A DNA stretch of 46,333 bases from Glycomyces amatae (GTDB taxonomy: Bacteria; Actinomycetota; Actinomycetes; Mycobacteriales; Micromonosporaceae). Below are positions 37,761-46,323 of the stretch, in pieces; position 1 is the stretch's first letter, and the number at the start of each line of letters is the position of its first letter. The stretch is from the NCBI RefSeq assembly GCF_020991375.1, contig NZ_JAJLQZ010000030.1:1-46333 (forward strand), given 5' to 3'. The notes beneath the pieces were generated by a model. It saw nothing but the letters and a program-made list of their open reading frames with translations, ran no database searches and had not been told where the DNA came from. The position numbers were made by a program, and so were the translations under genes.

Positions 37761-37923
37761 GGCGTTCCCGGCCGCGGCCCGCCCCGCTGTTGTCGGACCC
37801 CCGTGCCACCCTTGTGATCGGGGGCGCTCCGAACCGGCTCCCGAGGCGCCGGCCGCTGCCCGCCGTCCCAAGGCCGCGCCCCGCTCAGCCGTCTTTCTCA
37901 GCCATCCCTCTCAGCCGTCCTTC

Positions 37924-38175
37924 TCAACCGTGGCGCTCGAGCGTCCCCGCGATGAAGTCGTTAAGCTTCACCATCGCCGCGACCGCGAGCGGCAGGATGA
38001 GAACGACCCACCACGACACCAGCTCGGTCAGCGCCATGAGCACCGCGAGCGCGAGCACCCCCTCGAAGAGCAGCACGCACCACACGTTCGAGAGGTACAG
38101 GTGCTTGAGACGCAGCATCCGCGCGTACCAGGGCCTGCGCGGCCTGGCCACTCGTCCGTGGCGGTACTCAGACAC
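37924..38175 (-). CDS. Small two-helix membrane protein downstream of holA
   Basis: An 83-residue protein with a basic N-terminus (RLKHLYLSN), two hydrophobic segments (about residues 33-50 and 54-70), and a short tail (LNDFIAG). It has no known function to my knowledge; similar small proteins sit next to holA in other actinobacteria. The GTG start overlaps the holA stop by 8 nt (GTGTCTGA), so it is translationally coupled. It was checked for a real frame: it has good high-GC codon bias and a conserved-looking core. Confidence 0.75.
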   Translation of the reverse strand: MSEYRHGRVARPRRPWYARMLRLKHLYLSNVWCVLLFEGVLALAVLMALTELVSWWVVLILPLAVAAMVKLNDFIAGTLERHG

Positions 38176-39160
38176 GGCGGGCCTTCCCTGCGGCGCTCAG
38201 GCGGGTGATCTCCAGGATCGCGTGCTCGAGGGCCCAGCCGCGGTCGTCCGCGCCGCCCTTGACCTCGCCGTTGAGCCTGGCGCACACCCGCATCGCCTCG
38301 GCCAGCGCGTCGGCGGTCCAGTTGCGGGCCTGCTTGCGGGACTTCTCGATCTGCCAGGGCGCCATGCCGAGCTGCCCGGCGAGCTGGGCCGCGCCACCGC
38401 GCTCGGCGGCGACCCGGGAGAGGTTGCGCACGGCCATCGCCAGCGCGTCGGCGATCGGCACCGGGTCGACGCCGACCTGCATCGCCCAGCGCAGCGCGCC
38501 GAGCGCCTCGCCGGCGTCGCCCGCGATGGTCGCGTCGGCGACGGAGAAACCGGAGACCTCGGCGCGGCCGGAGTAGTACCGGGCCACGCTCTCCTGGGTG
38601 ATCTTGCCGTCGGTGTCGGACACGAGCTGGGCGCACGCCGAGGCGAGTTCGCGCAGGTCGGAGCCGACGGCCTGGATGATGGTGTCGGCGATCTCGGCCG
38701 AGGCGGAGCGCGGTGAGGCCCCGGCGGCGCGCAGCTCGCCGCGCACGAACGCGACCCGGTCGGGCTGGCGCTTGATCTTGGAGACCCGCACGACCTCGAC
38801 GTCGAGCTTCTTCAGGCCCTCGGAGAGGCCCTTGCCCTTGTTGCCGCCGTTGTGACACACGGCGAGGTGGATGCCGGGTGCGGGCTGCTTCGCGTAGGCG
38901 ATGACGGCCGCGGCGAGGTCCTTGTCGACGTCCTGACCCGACTCGATGATGCCGACGACGGCGCCGCCGAACAGGGTCGGACTGGTCAGCTCGGCGAGGG
39001 ACCCCTTGGTGAGGTCGGCGCCGCTGACGCGGTTGACGGCGGGCTCGGGGTCGTTCTCGGGCGTCCCGGCGCGCACCGCCCTGACGTAATCGGCGGCGGC
39101 GCGCTCGGCGAGGAATTCGTCGTCGCCCAGGATCAGGCGGATGGGTTCGAGTGCAGCCAC
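38168..39160 (-). CDS. holA: DNA polymerase III subunit delta
   Basis: A 330-residue clamp-loader delta subunit that opens the beta sliding clamp. It has the N-terminal IRLILGDDEFLAERAAADYV, the AAA+-like region with GGAVVGIIESG, and the C-terminal collar (ADALAMAVRNLSRV, GMAPWQIEKSRKQARNWTADALAEAM). The GTG at 39160 (AALEPIRLIL) is preceded by GAGG at eight bases and gives the usual length; the frame reaches 39328 but that part is not homologous. It is followed by the small membrane gene with an 8-nt overlap. Confidence 0.94.
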   Translation of the reverse strand: MAALEPIRLILGDDEFLAERAAADYVRAVRAGTPENDPEPAVNRVSGADLTKGSLAELTSPTLFGGAVVGIIESGQDVDKDLAAAVIAYAKQPAPGIHLAVCHNGGNKGKGLSEGLKKLDVEVVRVSKIKRQPDRVAFVRGELRAAGASPRSASAEIADTIIQAVGSDLRELASACAQLVSDTDGKITQESVARYYSGRAEVSGFSVADATIAGDAGEALGALRWAMQVGVDPVPIADALAMAVRNLSRVAAERGGAAQLAGQLGMAPWQIEKSRKQARNWTADALAEAMRVCARLNGEVKGGADDRGWALEHAILEITRLSAAGKARRV

Positions 39161-39354
39161 CGGACCATCCTCGCATGCCGCCCGGGACGGGCGGGGTTTC
39201 GACTGGGCCGACGTCTTCCGCGAGACCCCCGTTCGCTGCCGGTTCATGGCTTCGGCGCCCATCGTGTCCACCGTCCCAATCACCCAATCGGCGTCGCATC
39301 CGCGACCAGGGCTCACCACGGGCGGCAATCGAGAAACCTTCGCGCCGACCGCTT

Positions 39355-39374
39355 CTCTCTCTCTCCCCCCCCCC
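39355..39374. repeat. (CT)5 C10 tract downstream of comEC
   Basis: Five CT dinucleotides followed by ten C, 13 bases past the comEC stop and about 195 bases upstream of holA in its reading direction. It is a simple-sequence tract prone to length change, outside any gene. It may be part of the comEC transcript end. Confidence 0.8.
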
Positions 39375-39387
39375 GCCCCGGCGATGC

Positions 39388-41703
39388 TCAGCCCTCGGTC
39401 GTCACCTCGAATCGGTTCCCGTTCCGCACCACCGTGATCCGACCCTCCTCATCAGTCCGGAACACCAACGCCCCCGCCTCCTCCAACAGCCCCAGCGGCC
39501 CCGGGTCCGGATGCCCGTACTCGTTGCCCTTCCCGACCCCGACCAGCGCCACCGCCGGGCCCGACGCCTCCAGGAACTCCCGCACCTGGAACGCCGACCC
39601 GTGGTGCGGCACCTTCAGCACGTCCACGTCCAGCGCCGCCCCGCTCCGCAGGAGCGCCTGCTGACCCTCCAGCTCCACATCGCCGGTCAGCAGCACGCTC
39701 GTCCCCGCCACCTCGGCGCGCACCGCCACCGAGTTGTTGTTCGGATCCGACCTGGTGCCGCTCAGCAGCTCCGAAGGCGGACCCAGCACCTCCAATCGCG
39801 TCTGCCCGAACTCGAACACCTCCCCCGGCACCGCCTCCAGCACCGGCACCGCCCCCGCCCGCTCCTCCACCAGCTCGAAGCCGTACCTCGCCTCCCCGGG
39901 CGGCGGCGCCAGGATCGCGGCCACCTCCCGGCCCTCCAGCACCCCGCCGATGCCCGCCGTGTGGTCGATATGGAAGTGGGACAGCACCAGCAGCGCGATC
40001 CGGTCCACCTCCAGCGCCTCGAGGCACGCGTCGACCGCGGCGGGCTCGGGCCCGACGTCGACCACCACCACCGCGTCCCCTGCCGGCAGTACCAGCGCAT
40101 CCCCTTGGCCCACATCGCACATGGTCACCACCCACCCCGACGGAGGCCCGCCGGTCAGCAGGCATGCCGGGACCGCTCCGAGCCCCGCCGCGACGAGGAC
40201 CGCCAGCAGCGGGCGCCGCAGCGCCCGCACCCGGGCCGCCCCGATCACCACCGCGAGCGCTCCGGCCGAGGCCAGCCCCCACCAGATCCCGCCGGGCACC
40301 GGCAGCATCGCCCCGGGCACTTCGGCCCCGTTGCGCGCCAACCAGATCAGCCACCGAGCGGGCAGCGCCGCCAACTGCGCGGCCACTTCACCGGCCGGGA
40401 GCCACACCGCGGCCGCGGCGGCCGCCCCCACCGAGAGCATGACCACCGGAGCGGCCACCAGTGCCGCGAGCAGGTTCACCGGCACCGACACCAGGCTCAC
40501 GCCGCTGCCGAGGCCCACCAGGAGCGGCGTCACCGCCACCTGGGTCGCCAACGGGATCGTGACCGCCAGCGCCACCGACGGCGGCCAACCGCGGTGCTCC
40601 AGCGGCTTCGCCCACCGGAACGCCAGGAGCAGCAGGCCGACGCACGCCGCCACCGACAGCGCGAACCCCGCCTGCGCCGCCATGTCCGGGTCGGCCAGCA
40701 CGACCACCAGGACGGCGGTGGCCAAGGCCGGCATCGCCGCGCGGGGGCGGCCGACGGCCAGCGCGAGCAACGTCACCCCCGCCATCACAGCCGCTCGCAG
40801 CACGCTCGGCTGGGGCCCGGCGACGACCACGATGGCCGCTGCGGCCAGCGTCCCGGCCAGGACCCGGGCCCGCGGCCCTGCTCTGAGCGCGAGGGCCACG
40901 GCCAGGACCGCCCCGACCACCAGGCTCAGGTGGTACCCGGAGACCACCACCAGGTGGACCAGGCCGGTGGACCGGAAGTCCGCGGCCAGCTCCGCGTCCA
41001 TCATCGAGGTGTCCCCGACCGCCAGGGCCGGGATCAGCCCCGCCTCGGGCTGCGGCACGCCCGCGACGGCGGTCGCGAGCCGTTCGCGCACATGCGCGGC
41101 GAACCGGTGCGCGAACGCGGGCCGCCCGTCGAGCTCGGGAGGCCCGCGGGCGCTCACGATCGCGGCGGTGAGCCGCCCGGGGTCGGCCTCGCGGAGCACG
41201 GCCGGGGCGGTGAGCCGCTGCCCGGCGGTCGCCTGGCGCCATTCCTCGCCGCTGGCGACGATGAGCACCTGCCAATTCCCTTCGACCGCGACGTCGTCGG
41301 CGGTGAAGGCGCGCAGGCGCGCGGTCGCGGTGACCATGTCGGGTCTGCGCGTCGAGGGCTTCGGGACGGTGTGCAGGACGAGTTCGGCCTCGCCGCTGGT
41401 CTCCGCCTCGGTCAGGGCGGCGAGCCCCGGGTGGTCGCGGGCCGCCACGTGCACGGTGGTGACGCCCGCACCGAGGACGCCGCCGAAGGCGGCCGTGGCG
41501 ATGGCGGCGGTGAGTCCGCGCTGCCGTTTGAGGCCCGCCAGCACCAGAGTGAGGCAGGCGAGTGCGGTGAGCGTCCCGGTGGCGACCGTGCCGTACAGGC
41601 CCGCCAGGGCCCCGGCCCAGACGCCGGCGGCCACGAGCGGCAGCCGCCAGTCCCGGCGGACCACTTCGGAGGGCGCGGGGCGCAGCGTGAACTCGGCGCT
41701 CAT
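39388..41703 (-). CDS. comEC: ComEC/Rec2-type DNA uptake channel protein
   Basis: A 771-residue polytopic membrane protein with three parts. An N-terminal DUF4131-type region with hydrophobic helices and an OB-like loop covers about 1-210. The Competence domain with about eight helices follows (about 225-490), including HLVVVSGYHLSLV and AGPQPSVLRAAVMA. Last comes a metallo-beta-lactamase domain (about 525-771), with DVGQGDALVL, SHFHIDHTAG and LTGDVELEG. The family forms the channel passing single-stranded DNA into the cytoplasm during transformation. Natural competence is not implied for this organism. It follows comEA by 133 bp. Confidence 0.94.
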   Translation of the reverse strand: MSAEFTLRPAPSEVVRRDWRLPLVAAGVWAGALAGLYGTVATGTLTALACLTLVLAGLKRQRGLTAAIATAAFGGVLGAGVTTVHVAARDHPGLAALTEAETSGEAELVLHTVPKPSTRRPDMVTATARLRAFTADDVAVEGNWQVLIVASGEEWRQATAGQRLTAPAVLREADPGRLTAAIVSARGPPELDGRPAFAHRFAAHVRERLATAVAGVPQPEAGLIPALAVGDTSMMDAELAADFRSTGLVHLVVVSGYHLSLVVGAVLAVALALRAGPRARVLAGTLAAAAIVVVAGPQPSVLRAAVMAGVTLLALAVGRPRAAMPALATAVLVVVLADPDMAAQAGFALSVAACVGLLLLAFRWAKPLEHRGWPPSVALAVTIPLATQVAVTPLLVGLGSGVSLVSVPVNLLAALVAAPVVMLSVGAAAAAAVWLPAGEVAAQLAALPARWLIWLARNGAEVPGAMLPVPGGIWWGLASAGALAVVIGAARVRALRRPLLAVLVAAGLGAVPACLLTGGPPSGWVVTMCDVGQGDALVLPAGDAVVVVDVGPEPAAVDACLEALEVDRIALLVLSHFHIDHTAGIGGVLEGREVAAILAPPPGEARYGFELVEERAGAVPVLEAVPGEVFEFGQTRLEVLGPPSELLSGTRSDPNNNSVAVRAEVAGTSVLLTGDVELEGQQALLRSGAALDVDVLKVPHHGSAFQVREFLEASGPAVALVGVGKGNEYGHPDPGPLGLLEEAGALVFRTDEEGRITVVRNGNRFEVTTEG

Positions 41704-41836
41704 CGCGGCGCCTCCGAGTGCCGGTGCGGACGGGGCGCTGCGGGGTGTTCGGCGCCGTCCCGTCTGGAAGGGTCCGTTCCGGCGGCCGAGCGCGCCTCTC
41801 GACGGGCGGTCCGGCCATGCGTCGGCGTCGGCGTCG

Positions 41837-42637
41837 TCACAGCGTCACCTGCTCGCGGAGCTGCTCCAGCAGTGCCGAGCCGATCCCGGAGACCTCGGAC
41901 AGCTCGTCGACCGACTGGAAGCTGCCGTTGGCCTCCCGGTACTCGATGATCCGTTCGGCGAGGACGGGCCCGATGCCGTTGAGCGCGTCCAGTTCCGCGG
42001 CACCGGCGACGTTGACGTTGACGAGTCCGCCCAGGGCCGCGCCGCCCGCCTCTCCGGGGATCACCGCGCCTGAGGCCGCGGCGTCGGGGACGGCGACGAG
42101 GTCGCCGTCGGCGACCACGCGGGCGAGGTTCAGGAACCCGGGGTCGGCGCCTTCGGTCAGGCCGCCGGCGGCTTCGATGGCGTCGGCGACCCTGGCGCCG
42201 GACGCCAGTTCCACGATGCCCGGTTCGTTGACGGCCCCGGCGACCGAGACGACGATCGTCTCCGGTGCCGCCGCGGACGCTTCGGGCGCGCCGGCGGGGG
42301 CGGTGGCGGCGGGCTCCTCGTCGGGCCAGGACAGGATCGTCACCGACAGGCCCGCGGCGGCGACGAGCGCGGCCACGGCGAGCAGGACCCAGCGGTTGAG
42401 GTGCGAGAGGCCGAGGCGCGCCTGGAGGTGCTCGAGGCGTTGGTCGAACCGCCTGGGCGGCGGGGGTGGTTCGGTGCCGTCGACGGGGTCGAGGGTCTCT
42501 TCGCAGATCCGGGGAGCGTCGTCGGGTTCGTTGAGTTTGAGGCGGAGCCGCGCGGCGAGCGCCGCCGGTTCGGGTGGCAGGCTGCGGTCGGGTGCGGGTG
42601 GCGGTTCGGTGGGCCGGGGTTCGGATACGCGTTGCAT
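41837..42637 (-). CDS. comEA: ComEA-type DNA-binding receptor with SLBB domain
   Basis: A 266-residue bitopic protein. Residues 1-82 are cytoplasmic and Pro-rich, with a membrane helix at 83-102. Outside, a SLBB domain lies at about 125-180 (VSVAGAVNEPGIVELASGARVADAI), and a helix-hairpin-helix pair at about 205-266 (VNVNVAGAAELDALNGIGPVLAERIIEYREANG) binds double-stranded DNA. It hands DNA to ComEC in transformable bacteria. The ATG start at 42637 gives a normal layout. The upstream region carries four DnaA-box-like sites. Confidence 0.93.
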   Translation of the reverse strand: MQRVSEPRPTEPPPAPDRSLPPEPAALAARLRLKLNEPDDAPRICEETLDPVDGTEPPPPPRRFDQRLEHLQARLGLSHLNRWVLLAVAALVAAAGLSVTILSWPDEEPAATAPAGAPEASAAAPETIVVSVAGAVNEPGIVELASGARVADAIEAAGGLTEGADPGFLNLARVVADGDLVAVPDAAASGAVIPGEAGGAALGGLVNVNVAGAAELDALNGIGPVLAERIIEYREANGSFQSVDELSEVSGIGSALLEQLREQVTL

Positions 42638-42959
42638 GTCGGGTCCAACGAGCGAAGGACGCGGCCGTGATCCAAGAATTTTCGGGCCTGTGGATAACCG
42701 GATCGGCCCTGTGGACGACTGCGGGAAGTGTGGACGGAGCCGCTGCGGGACGGCATAATCGCGGCGCGCGGGCGCTGCGATCAGGTGAAACCCTTTCGGG
42801 TGATATTCGTGCGCCGGAAGCGGAACGGGCCCGGTTCCGGCGCGATTCCTGTCGTACCCCCGCGGAACGATCGAGCGGCGCGACAGTTTCTTCCCCTCTC
42901 GTGGTGGGTGGGGGTTTGTGGACGGGGGCGAAGCGGCGCTTCAGATGAGCAGCGGACCC
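42638..42959. other. Intergenic region between degV and comEA
   Basis: 322 bases between two leftward genes. The comEA promoter should be here. A plus-strand frame of 79 codons (42728-42967) has no family features and is not accepted. The stretch contains the DnaA-box cluster and, near 42785, a short inverted repeat AAACCCTTTCGGGT. Confidence 0.6.
42689..42925 (-). promoter_or_regulatory. Cluster of four DnaA-box-like sites upstream of comEA
   Basis: TGTGGATAA at 42689-42697 (perfect TTATCCACA on the minus strand), TGTGGACGA at 42710, TGTGGACGG at 42729 and TGTGGACGG at 42917. All fit the Streptomyces consensus (T/C)(T/C)(G/A/C)TCCACA and share one orientation. The first three are spaced 21 and 19 bp, about two helical turns. 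They lie 52-290 bp upstream of comEA. Confidence 0.5.
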
Positions 42960-43808
42960 TTACGTGAGCCGCCGGGTGATGACCCCGACCAGGCCGGGGC
43001 CGCAGTGGGCGCCGACGGCGGCGCCGACCTCGGTCACGTCGATGCGCTGGAGCCGGTCCGCGAAGTGCTCCTCGAGCCAGCCCGCGAGCGCCTCCGCGCG
43101 GCGCTCGGCCCCCAAGTGGTGCACCGTCATCGCGACCTCGGCGCCACCGGCGTCCGCCACCGCGAGCGACGCCAGCCGCTGGAGCCCGCGGGTGGGGGTG
43201 CGGACCTTCTCGACCACGTCGATGCTGCCGTCCTCGACGCCCAGGATCGGCCGCACCGACAACGCCGTCCCCACGATCGCCCTCGCGGTGCTGATCCGGC
43301 CGCCGCGGCGCAGGAACTCCAGCGTGTCCAGGTAGAAGTAAGTGGTGGTGCGGCCGATCGCCTCCAGTGCGGCGGCCGCTGCGGCCAGCACGTCGGCGCC
43401 CTTCTCGGCCGCGGCAGCGGCCGCGAGCGCCGGGTACCCGACCCCCATGCCGGCGCCGAGCGAGTCGACCACGGCGACGCGACCCTCGAAGCCCGAAGCG
43501 GCGGCCTCCGCGGCCGCCACGGTCCCGGAGAGGCGGCCCGACAGGTGCACCGAGACGATCCCGCTCGCGCCCTCGTCCAGCAGCCGCCGGTACGTGGCCC
43601 GCAGCTCCTCCGGCGGCAGGCCCGAGGTCGTCACCGCCTGGCCCTCCCGCATCGCGTGCAGGATGGCCTCGCTGTCGACGTCCTCGCCTTCGCGGTGCTC
43701 GGCGCCGCCGATCAGCACCGGGATGCCGAGCACCGTCAGGCGGCCCTGGGAGGCGCGGAGCGCCTCGGGGAGGGCCGAAGTGGAATCGGTAACGACGACG
43801 ACGGTCAC
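42960..43808 (-). CDS. DegV-family fatty-acid-binding protein
   Basis: A 282-residue DegV protein. It binds a fatty acid for the fatty acid kinase (FakB role) in bacteria that have that system; in actinobacteria the role is less clear. Conserved pieces are VVTDSTSALPEAL, TTSGLPPEEL, SVHLSGRLSGT and VVDSLGAGMGVG, with FLRRGGRIS and RPIL. The conserved Ser in the first and HLSGRLSGT loops bind the acyl carboxylate. The start is GTG at 43808. It is separated by 13 bp from the lipoprotein gene upstream, possibly an operon. No DAK kinase gene is in the window. Confidence 0.92.
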   Translation of the reverse strand: MTVVVVTDSTSALPEALRASQGRLTVLGIPVLIGGAEHREGEDVDSEAILHAMREGQAVTTSGLPPEELRATYRRLLDEGASGIVSVHLSGRLSGTVAAAEAAASGFEGRVAVVDSLGAGMGVGYPALAAAAAAEKGADVLAAAAAALEAIGRTTTYFYLDTLEFLRRGGRISTARAIVGTALSVRPILGVEDGSIDVVEKVRTPTRGLQRLASLAVADAGGAEVAMTVHHLGAERRAEALAGWLEEHFADRLQRIDVTEVGAAVGAHCGPGLVGVITRRLT

Positions 43809-43821
43809 GCCGCCACATTAC

Positions 43822-44307
43822 CTAATCCGCGGTTTCGGCGTCCTCGACCACGAACGGGGTCCCCTGCTGGCAGATCGTCATCATGCCGCGGTCGACCTTG
43901 CCGTGGAGCGTGACCTCGGCGCCCGCGTACACGATCGACGAGTCGAAGCTGCCGTAGATCCCGTACAGCGTGCCCTCGTGCTCCAGCACCAGGCAGCCGG
44001 ACTCGACGCCCGACTCGACGGTCCCGGAGATGGTCGTCTGCGAGCCCGAGCCGGGCTTGGAGGAGTCGCCGAGCGACGGGTCGAGGTACGGGGTGGTCTC
44101 GTCGGGCACAGGGCTCTCCTCGGATTCGCTGGCTTCGGGTGGCGAGCTCGCCTCGGTGGGCGCGGTCGCCGTCGCGGGCGCCTCCGACTCGTCGTCGGAA
44201 CCGCCTTGGCCGGCGCCGCAGGCGGCGAGCACGGCGATCATGAGCGCGGCGATCAGCGGACCGGTCGGGCCCGTGAACCGTCTGACGCGGGATACATGCG
44301 TGTCCAT
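43822..44307 (-). CDS. Small lipoprotein of unknown function
   Basis: A 161-residue exported lipoprotein. Starting at MDTHVSRV, the signal runs through PLIAALMIAVLAAC with Cys30 as lipid anchor. A 60-residue acidic Ser/Thr/Glu/Pro linker follows. A compact C-terminal domain of about 75 residues (TISGTVESGVESGCLVLEHEG, YAGAEVTLHGKVDRGMMTICQQGTPF) looks like a small beta-barrel, perhaps OB-like. I recognise no family. It is immediately upstream of degV on the same strand. Confidence 0.75.
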   Translation of the reverse strand: MDTHVSRVRRFTGPTGPLIAALMIAVLAACGAGQGGSDDESEAPATATAPTEASSPPEASESEESPVPDETTPYLDPSLGDSSKPGSGSQTTISGTVESGVESGCLVLEHEGTLYGIYGSFDSSIVYAGAEVTLHGKVDRGMMTICQQGTPFVVEDAETAD

Positions 44308-44405
44308 GCCGGTTTGACGCCTCCGATCACGGCGCGGTTGCACCACGATCGAAGCCTAAGGCCGGCGGCGCGGCCGGGTCCAGCACTCGGCGGAGAGCGC
44401 CGCCG

Positions 44406-45062
44406 CTAGCGGCCGGCCTGCTGGCCCTTCGCGAGGAGGTGCTGCCCGATGGTGCTCGGCGCGGGGACGCCGAGGTTGTAGCCGTACAGGCGCCACTTGC
44501 CCGAGCGCATCCGCCGCAGGTCGGCCCAGTGCGCGTTGTCCATGCCCGAGAGGCTGCTGGTCGGCGTCTGGTCCCAGTCGAGGATGCCGCCGACGATCTG
44601 CCGCGCCGAACCGCCGTGGCAGACCACGATCGCGGTCCCGTCGACGTCCGACTCGACGATGTCGCGCACCGCGTCGGCCGTGCGGCGGTGCAGGTCGGCC
44701 CACGTCTCGATCTCGGGGTGCTGCAACGGCTCCTGCGCCCGCCACCGCCGGTGGTCCTCGGGGAACCGCTCGGCGATCTCCTGCTGCGTCAGGCCCTCCC
44801 AGGGGCCGTAGGCGCGCTCGCGGAGCCGCTTGTCGAGCTCGATCTCGACGCCGGTGATGTCGGCGACCGGGCGGGCCGTGTCGACCGCGCGCCGCAGGTC
44901 CGAGGAGATGATCCTGGTCGGCTCGTACACGGCCAGTTCGGGCGCGGCCTCGGCCGCCTGGGCCCTGCCGGTCTCGTCCAGGTCGATGTCGGTGGAGCCC
45001 TGGATGCGGCCCGCGATGTTCCACTCGGTCTGCCCGTGGCGGACGACGAGCAGGCGGTTCAC
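44406..45062 (-). CDS. Histidine phosphatase family (phosphoglycerate mutase-like)
   Basis: A 218-residue cytoplasmic phosphatase of the RHG superfamily. The catalytic RHGQTEWN begins at residue 8 (phospho-His9), SSDLRRAVDTARP is the second conserved block, and the late His lies in VVCHGGSARQIV. The substrate is unknown; members include phosphoglycerate mutases and sugar- or nucleotide-phosphate phosphatases. The GTG at 45062 overlaps the rsfS stop by 4 nt (GTGA), indicating translational coupling. This rsfS-histidine phosphatase pair is common in actinobacteria, as I recall. Confidence 0.92.
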   Translation of the reverse strand: MNRLLVVRHGQTEWNIAGRIQGSTDIDLDETGRAQAAEAAPELAVYEPTRIISSDLRRAVDTARPVADITGVEIELDKRLRERAYGPWEGLTQQEIAERFPEDHRRWRAQEPLQHPEIETWADLHRRTADAVRDIVESDVDGTAIVVCHGGSARQIVGGILDWDQTPTSSLSGMDNAHWADLRRMRSGKWRLYGYNLGVPAPSTIGQHLLAKGQQAGR

Positions 45063-45484
45063 CGCTCTTCCTCGATGTCCTCGATGCCGGCCTCGGCGCG
45101 GCGGCGCGCGCGGTCGTTGTCGGCCTCGTCCACGAACTCGATCTCGGGGCAGTCCTTCCACAGGCCGTCGAGCCCGAAGTAGTCGCGCGCCTCCTGGTGG
45201 AAGACGTGGACCACGATCTCGTTGTAGTCGAGCAGCACCCACTGCTCGCCGCCCTTGCCCTCGCGGCGCAGCGGCCGCGTGTCGTGCTCCTTGATGAGGC
45301 GCTCCTCGACCGCGTCGACGACCGCGTGGACCTGCCGCTCGTTCGAGGCCGAGACGATCACGAAGACGTCGGTGAGAGCGATCTTCGAAGTGACGTCACG
45401 GAGGTTGATGGCGAAGGCCTTCTTGTCGGCGGCCGCCTGGGCTGCTGCGAAGGCCAGGGTCTTTGCGGTTTCACTTGCGGTCAC
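45059..45484 (-). CDS. rsfS: Ribosome silencing factor RsfS
   Basis: A 141-residue protein that binds ribosomal protein uL14 and keeps the 50S subunit from joining 30S during starvation. Conserved: INLRDVTSKIALTDVFVIVSASNERQVHAV, then WVLLDYNEIVVHVFHQEARDYFGLDGLW. The C-terminus has an acidic tail (EADNDRARRRAEAGIEDIEEE) typical of actinobacteria. The GTG at 45484 is chosen because AGGAG stands six bases before it; a TTG at 45499 would add five residues. It lies 120 bp downstream of nadD and overlaps the phosphatase gene. Confidence 0.95.
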   Translation of the reverse strand: MTASETAKTLAFAAAQAAADKKAFAINLRDVTSKIALTDVFVIVSASNERQVHAVVDAVEERLIKEHDTRPLRREGKGGEQWVLLDYNEIVVHVFHQEARDYFGLDGLWKDCPEIEFVDEADNDRARRRAEAGIEDIEEER

Positions 45485-45604
45485 GAACGCTCCTGACAAC
45501 GGGATTCACACCGGCGCTCCACCGGTCCAGGTCTAGTCTTACACGCTGGGTACGACGACAGCTTCCCTGTTTCGCGCCCGTCCCTGTGCGACGCGTCCCA
45601 ACCC

Positions 45605-46207
45605 TCAATCGCGGTAGAGCGCGTGCTCGGCGATGTACTCGCCGACCGGGCGGGGCAGGAGGTACCGCACCGGTTCGCCGTCGCGGACGCGCTGGCGGCA
45701 CTCGGTCGAGGAGACGTCGACCGCGGGCATGTCGATGAACTGGACGTCGACGCCGAACGAGGTGTCGACGTCCTTGCGCGAGTACCCGGGCCGGTTCAGG
45801 GCGATGAACTTCACCGCTTTGCACAGCTCCTCGACGCGGTGCCAGGTGTGGAGGTTCTCCAGGGAGTCGGCGCCGAGGATGAAGTACAGGTCGACCTCGT
45901 GGTCGTACTCGGCCCGCACGTCGGCGACCGTGTCGATCGCGTAGGTCGGGCCGTCGCGGTCGATGTCGCAGGTGCTGATGCGGAACAGCGGATCCGAGCC
46001 GACCGCGAGCCGTGTCATCGCGAGGCGGCCGGACGCCCGGGTGACATCGAGGTGGTGCTTCTGCCAAGGGTCGCCGGTGGGGACGAAGACCACTTCGTCG
46101 AGGCCGCAGCGGAACGTCGCCTCGCTGGCGGCCACGAGGTGCCCCAGGTGCGGGGGGTCGAAGGTCCCGCCGAACACCCCGATGCGGCGGACAGACTCGT
46201 GAAGCAC
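45605..46207 (-). CDS. nadD: Nicotinate-nucleotide adenylyltransferase
   Basis: A 200-residue enzyme that joins ATP and nicotinate mononucleotide to deamido-NAD in NAD biosynthesis. The nucleotidyltransferase motif GGTFDPPHLGH lies near residues 13-23. The ATP-binding (S/T)S(T)xR block is SSTECRQRV, and DLYFILGADSLENLHTW is typical of NadD. The GTG at 46207 is chosen; a GTG five codons later (VRRIGVFGG) is possible and I cannot separate them by ribosome site. It leads the nadD-rsfS-phosphatase cluster. Confidence 0.95.
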   Translation of the reverse strand: MLHESVRRIGVFGGTFDPPHLGHLVAASEATFRCGLDEVVFVPTGDPWQKHHLDVTRASGRLAMTRLAVGSDPLFRISTCDIDRDGPTYAIDTVADVRAEYDHEVDLYFILGADSLENLHTWHRVEELCKAVKFIALNRPGYSRKDVDTSFGVDVQFIDMPAVDVSSTECRQRVRDGEPVRYLLPRPVGEYIAEHALYRD

Positions 46208-46249
46208 AGCCGAATCCTATACCGCCGATGCATTATCGATCCATGCGAA

Positions 46250-46276
46250 AGGCCCTATCGCGTCGCGATAGGGCCT
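46250..46276. terminator. Terminator hairpin upstream of nadD
   Basis: A 12-bp perfect stem AGGCCCTATCGC / GCGATAGGGCCT with a GTC loop. It lies 43 bases before nadD in its reading direction, so it should end a leftward gene to the right of the window, together with the next hairpin. Confidence 0.8.
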
Positions 46277-46291
46277 GGTTCGATGCAAGAG

Positions 46292-46323
46292 AAAAGGCCC
46301 GACGCTGATGCGTCGGGCCTTTT
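46292..46323. terminator. Bidirectional rho-independent terminator at the window edge
   Basis: A 14-bp stem AAAAGGCCCGACGC / GCGTCGGGCCTTTT with loop TGAT; both arms end in A4/T4, so it can act on either strand. With the 46250 hairpin it forms a tandem terminator. It is one of the few T-tailed terminators in the window. Confidence 0.85.

Noticed and set aside
42728..42967. 79-codon plus-strand frame in the comEA-degV gap
   Set aside because: No ribosome site, no recognisable feature, and it overlaps the end of degV on the other strand.
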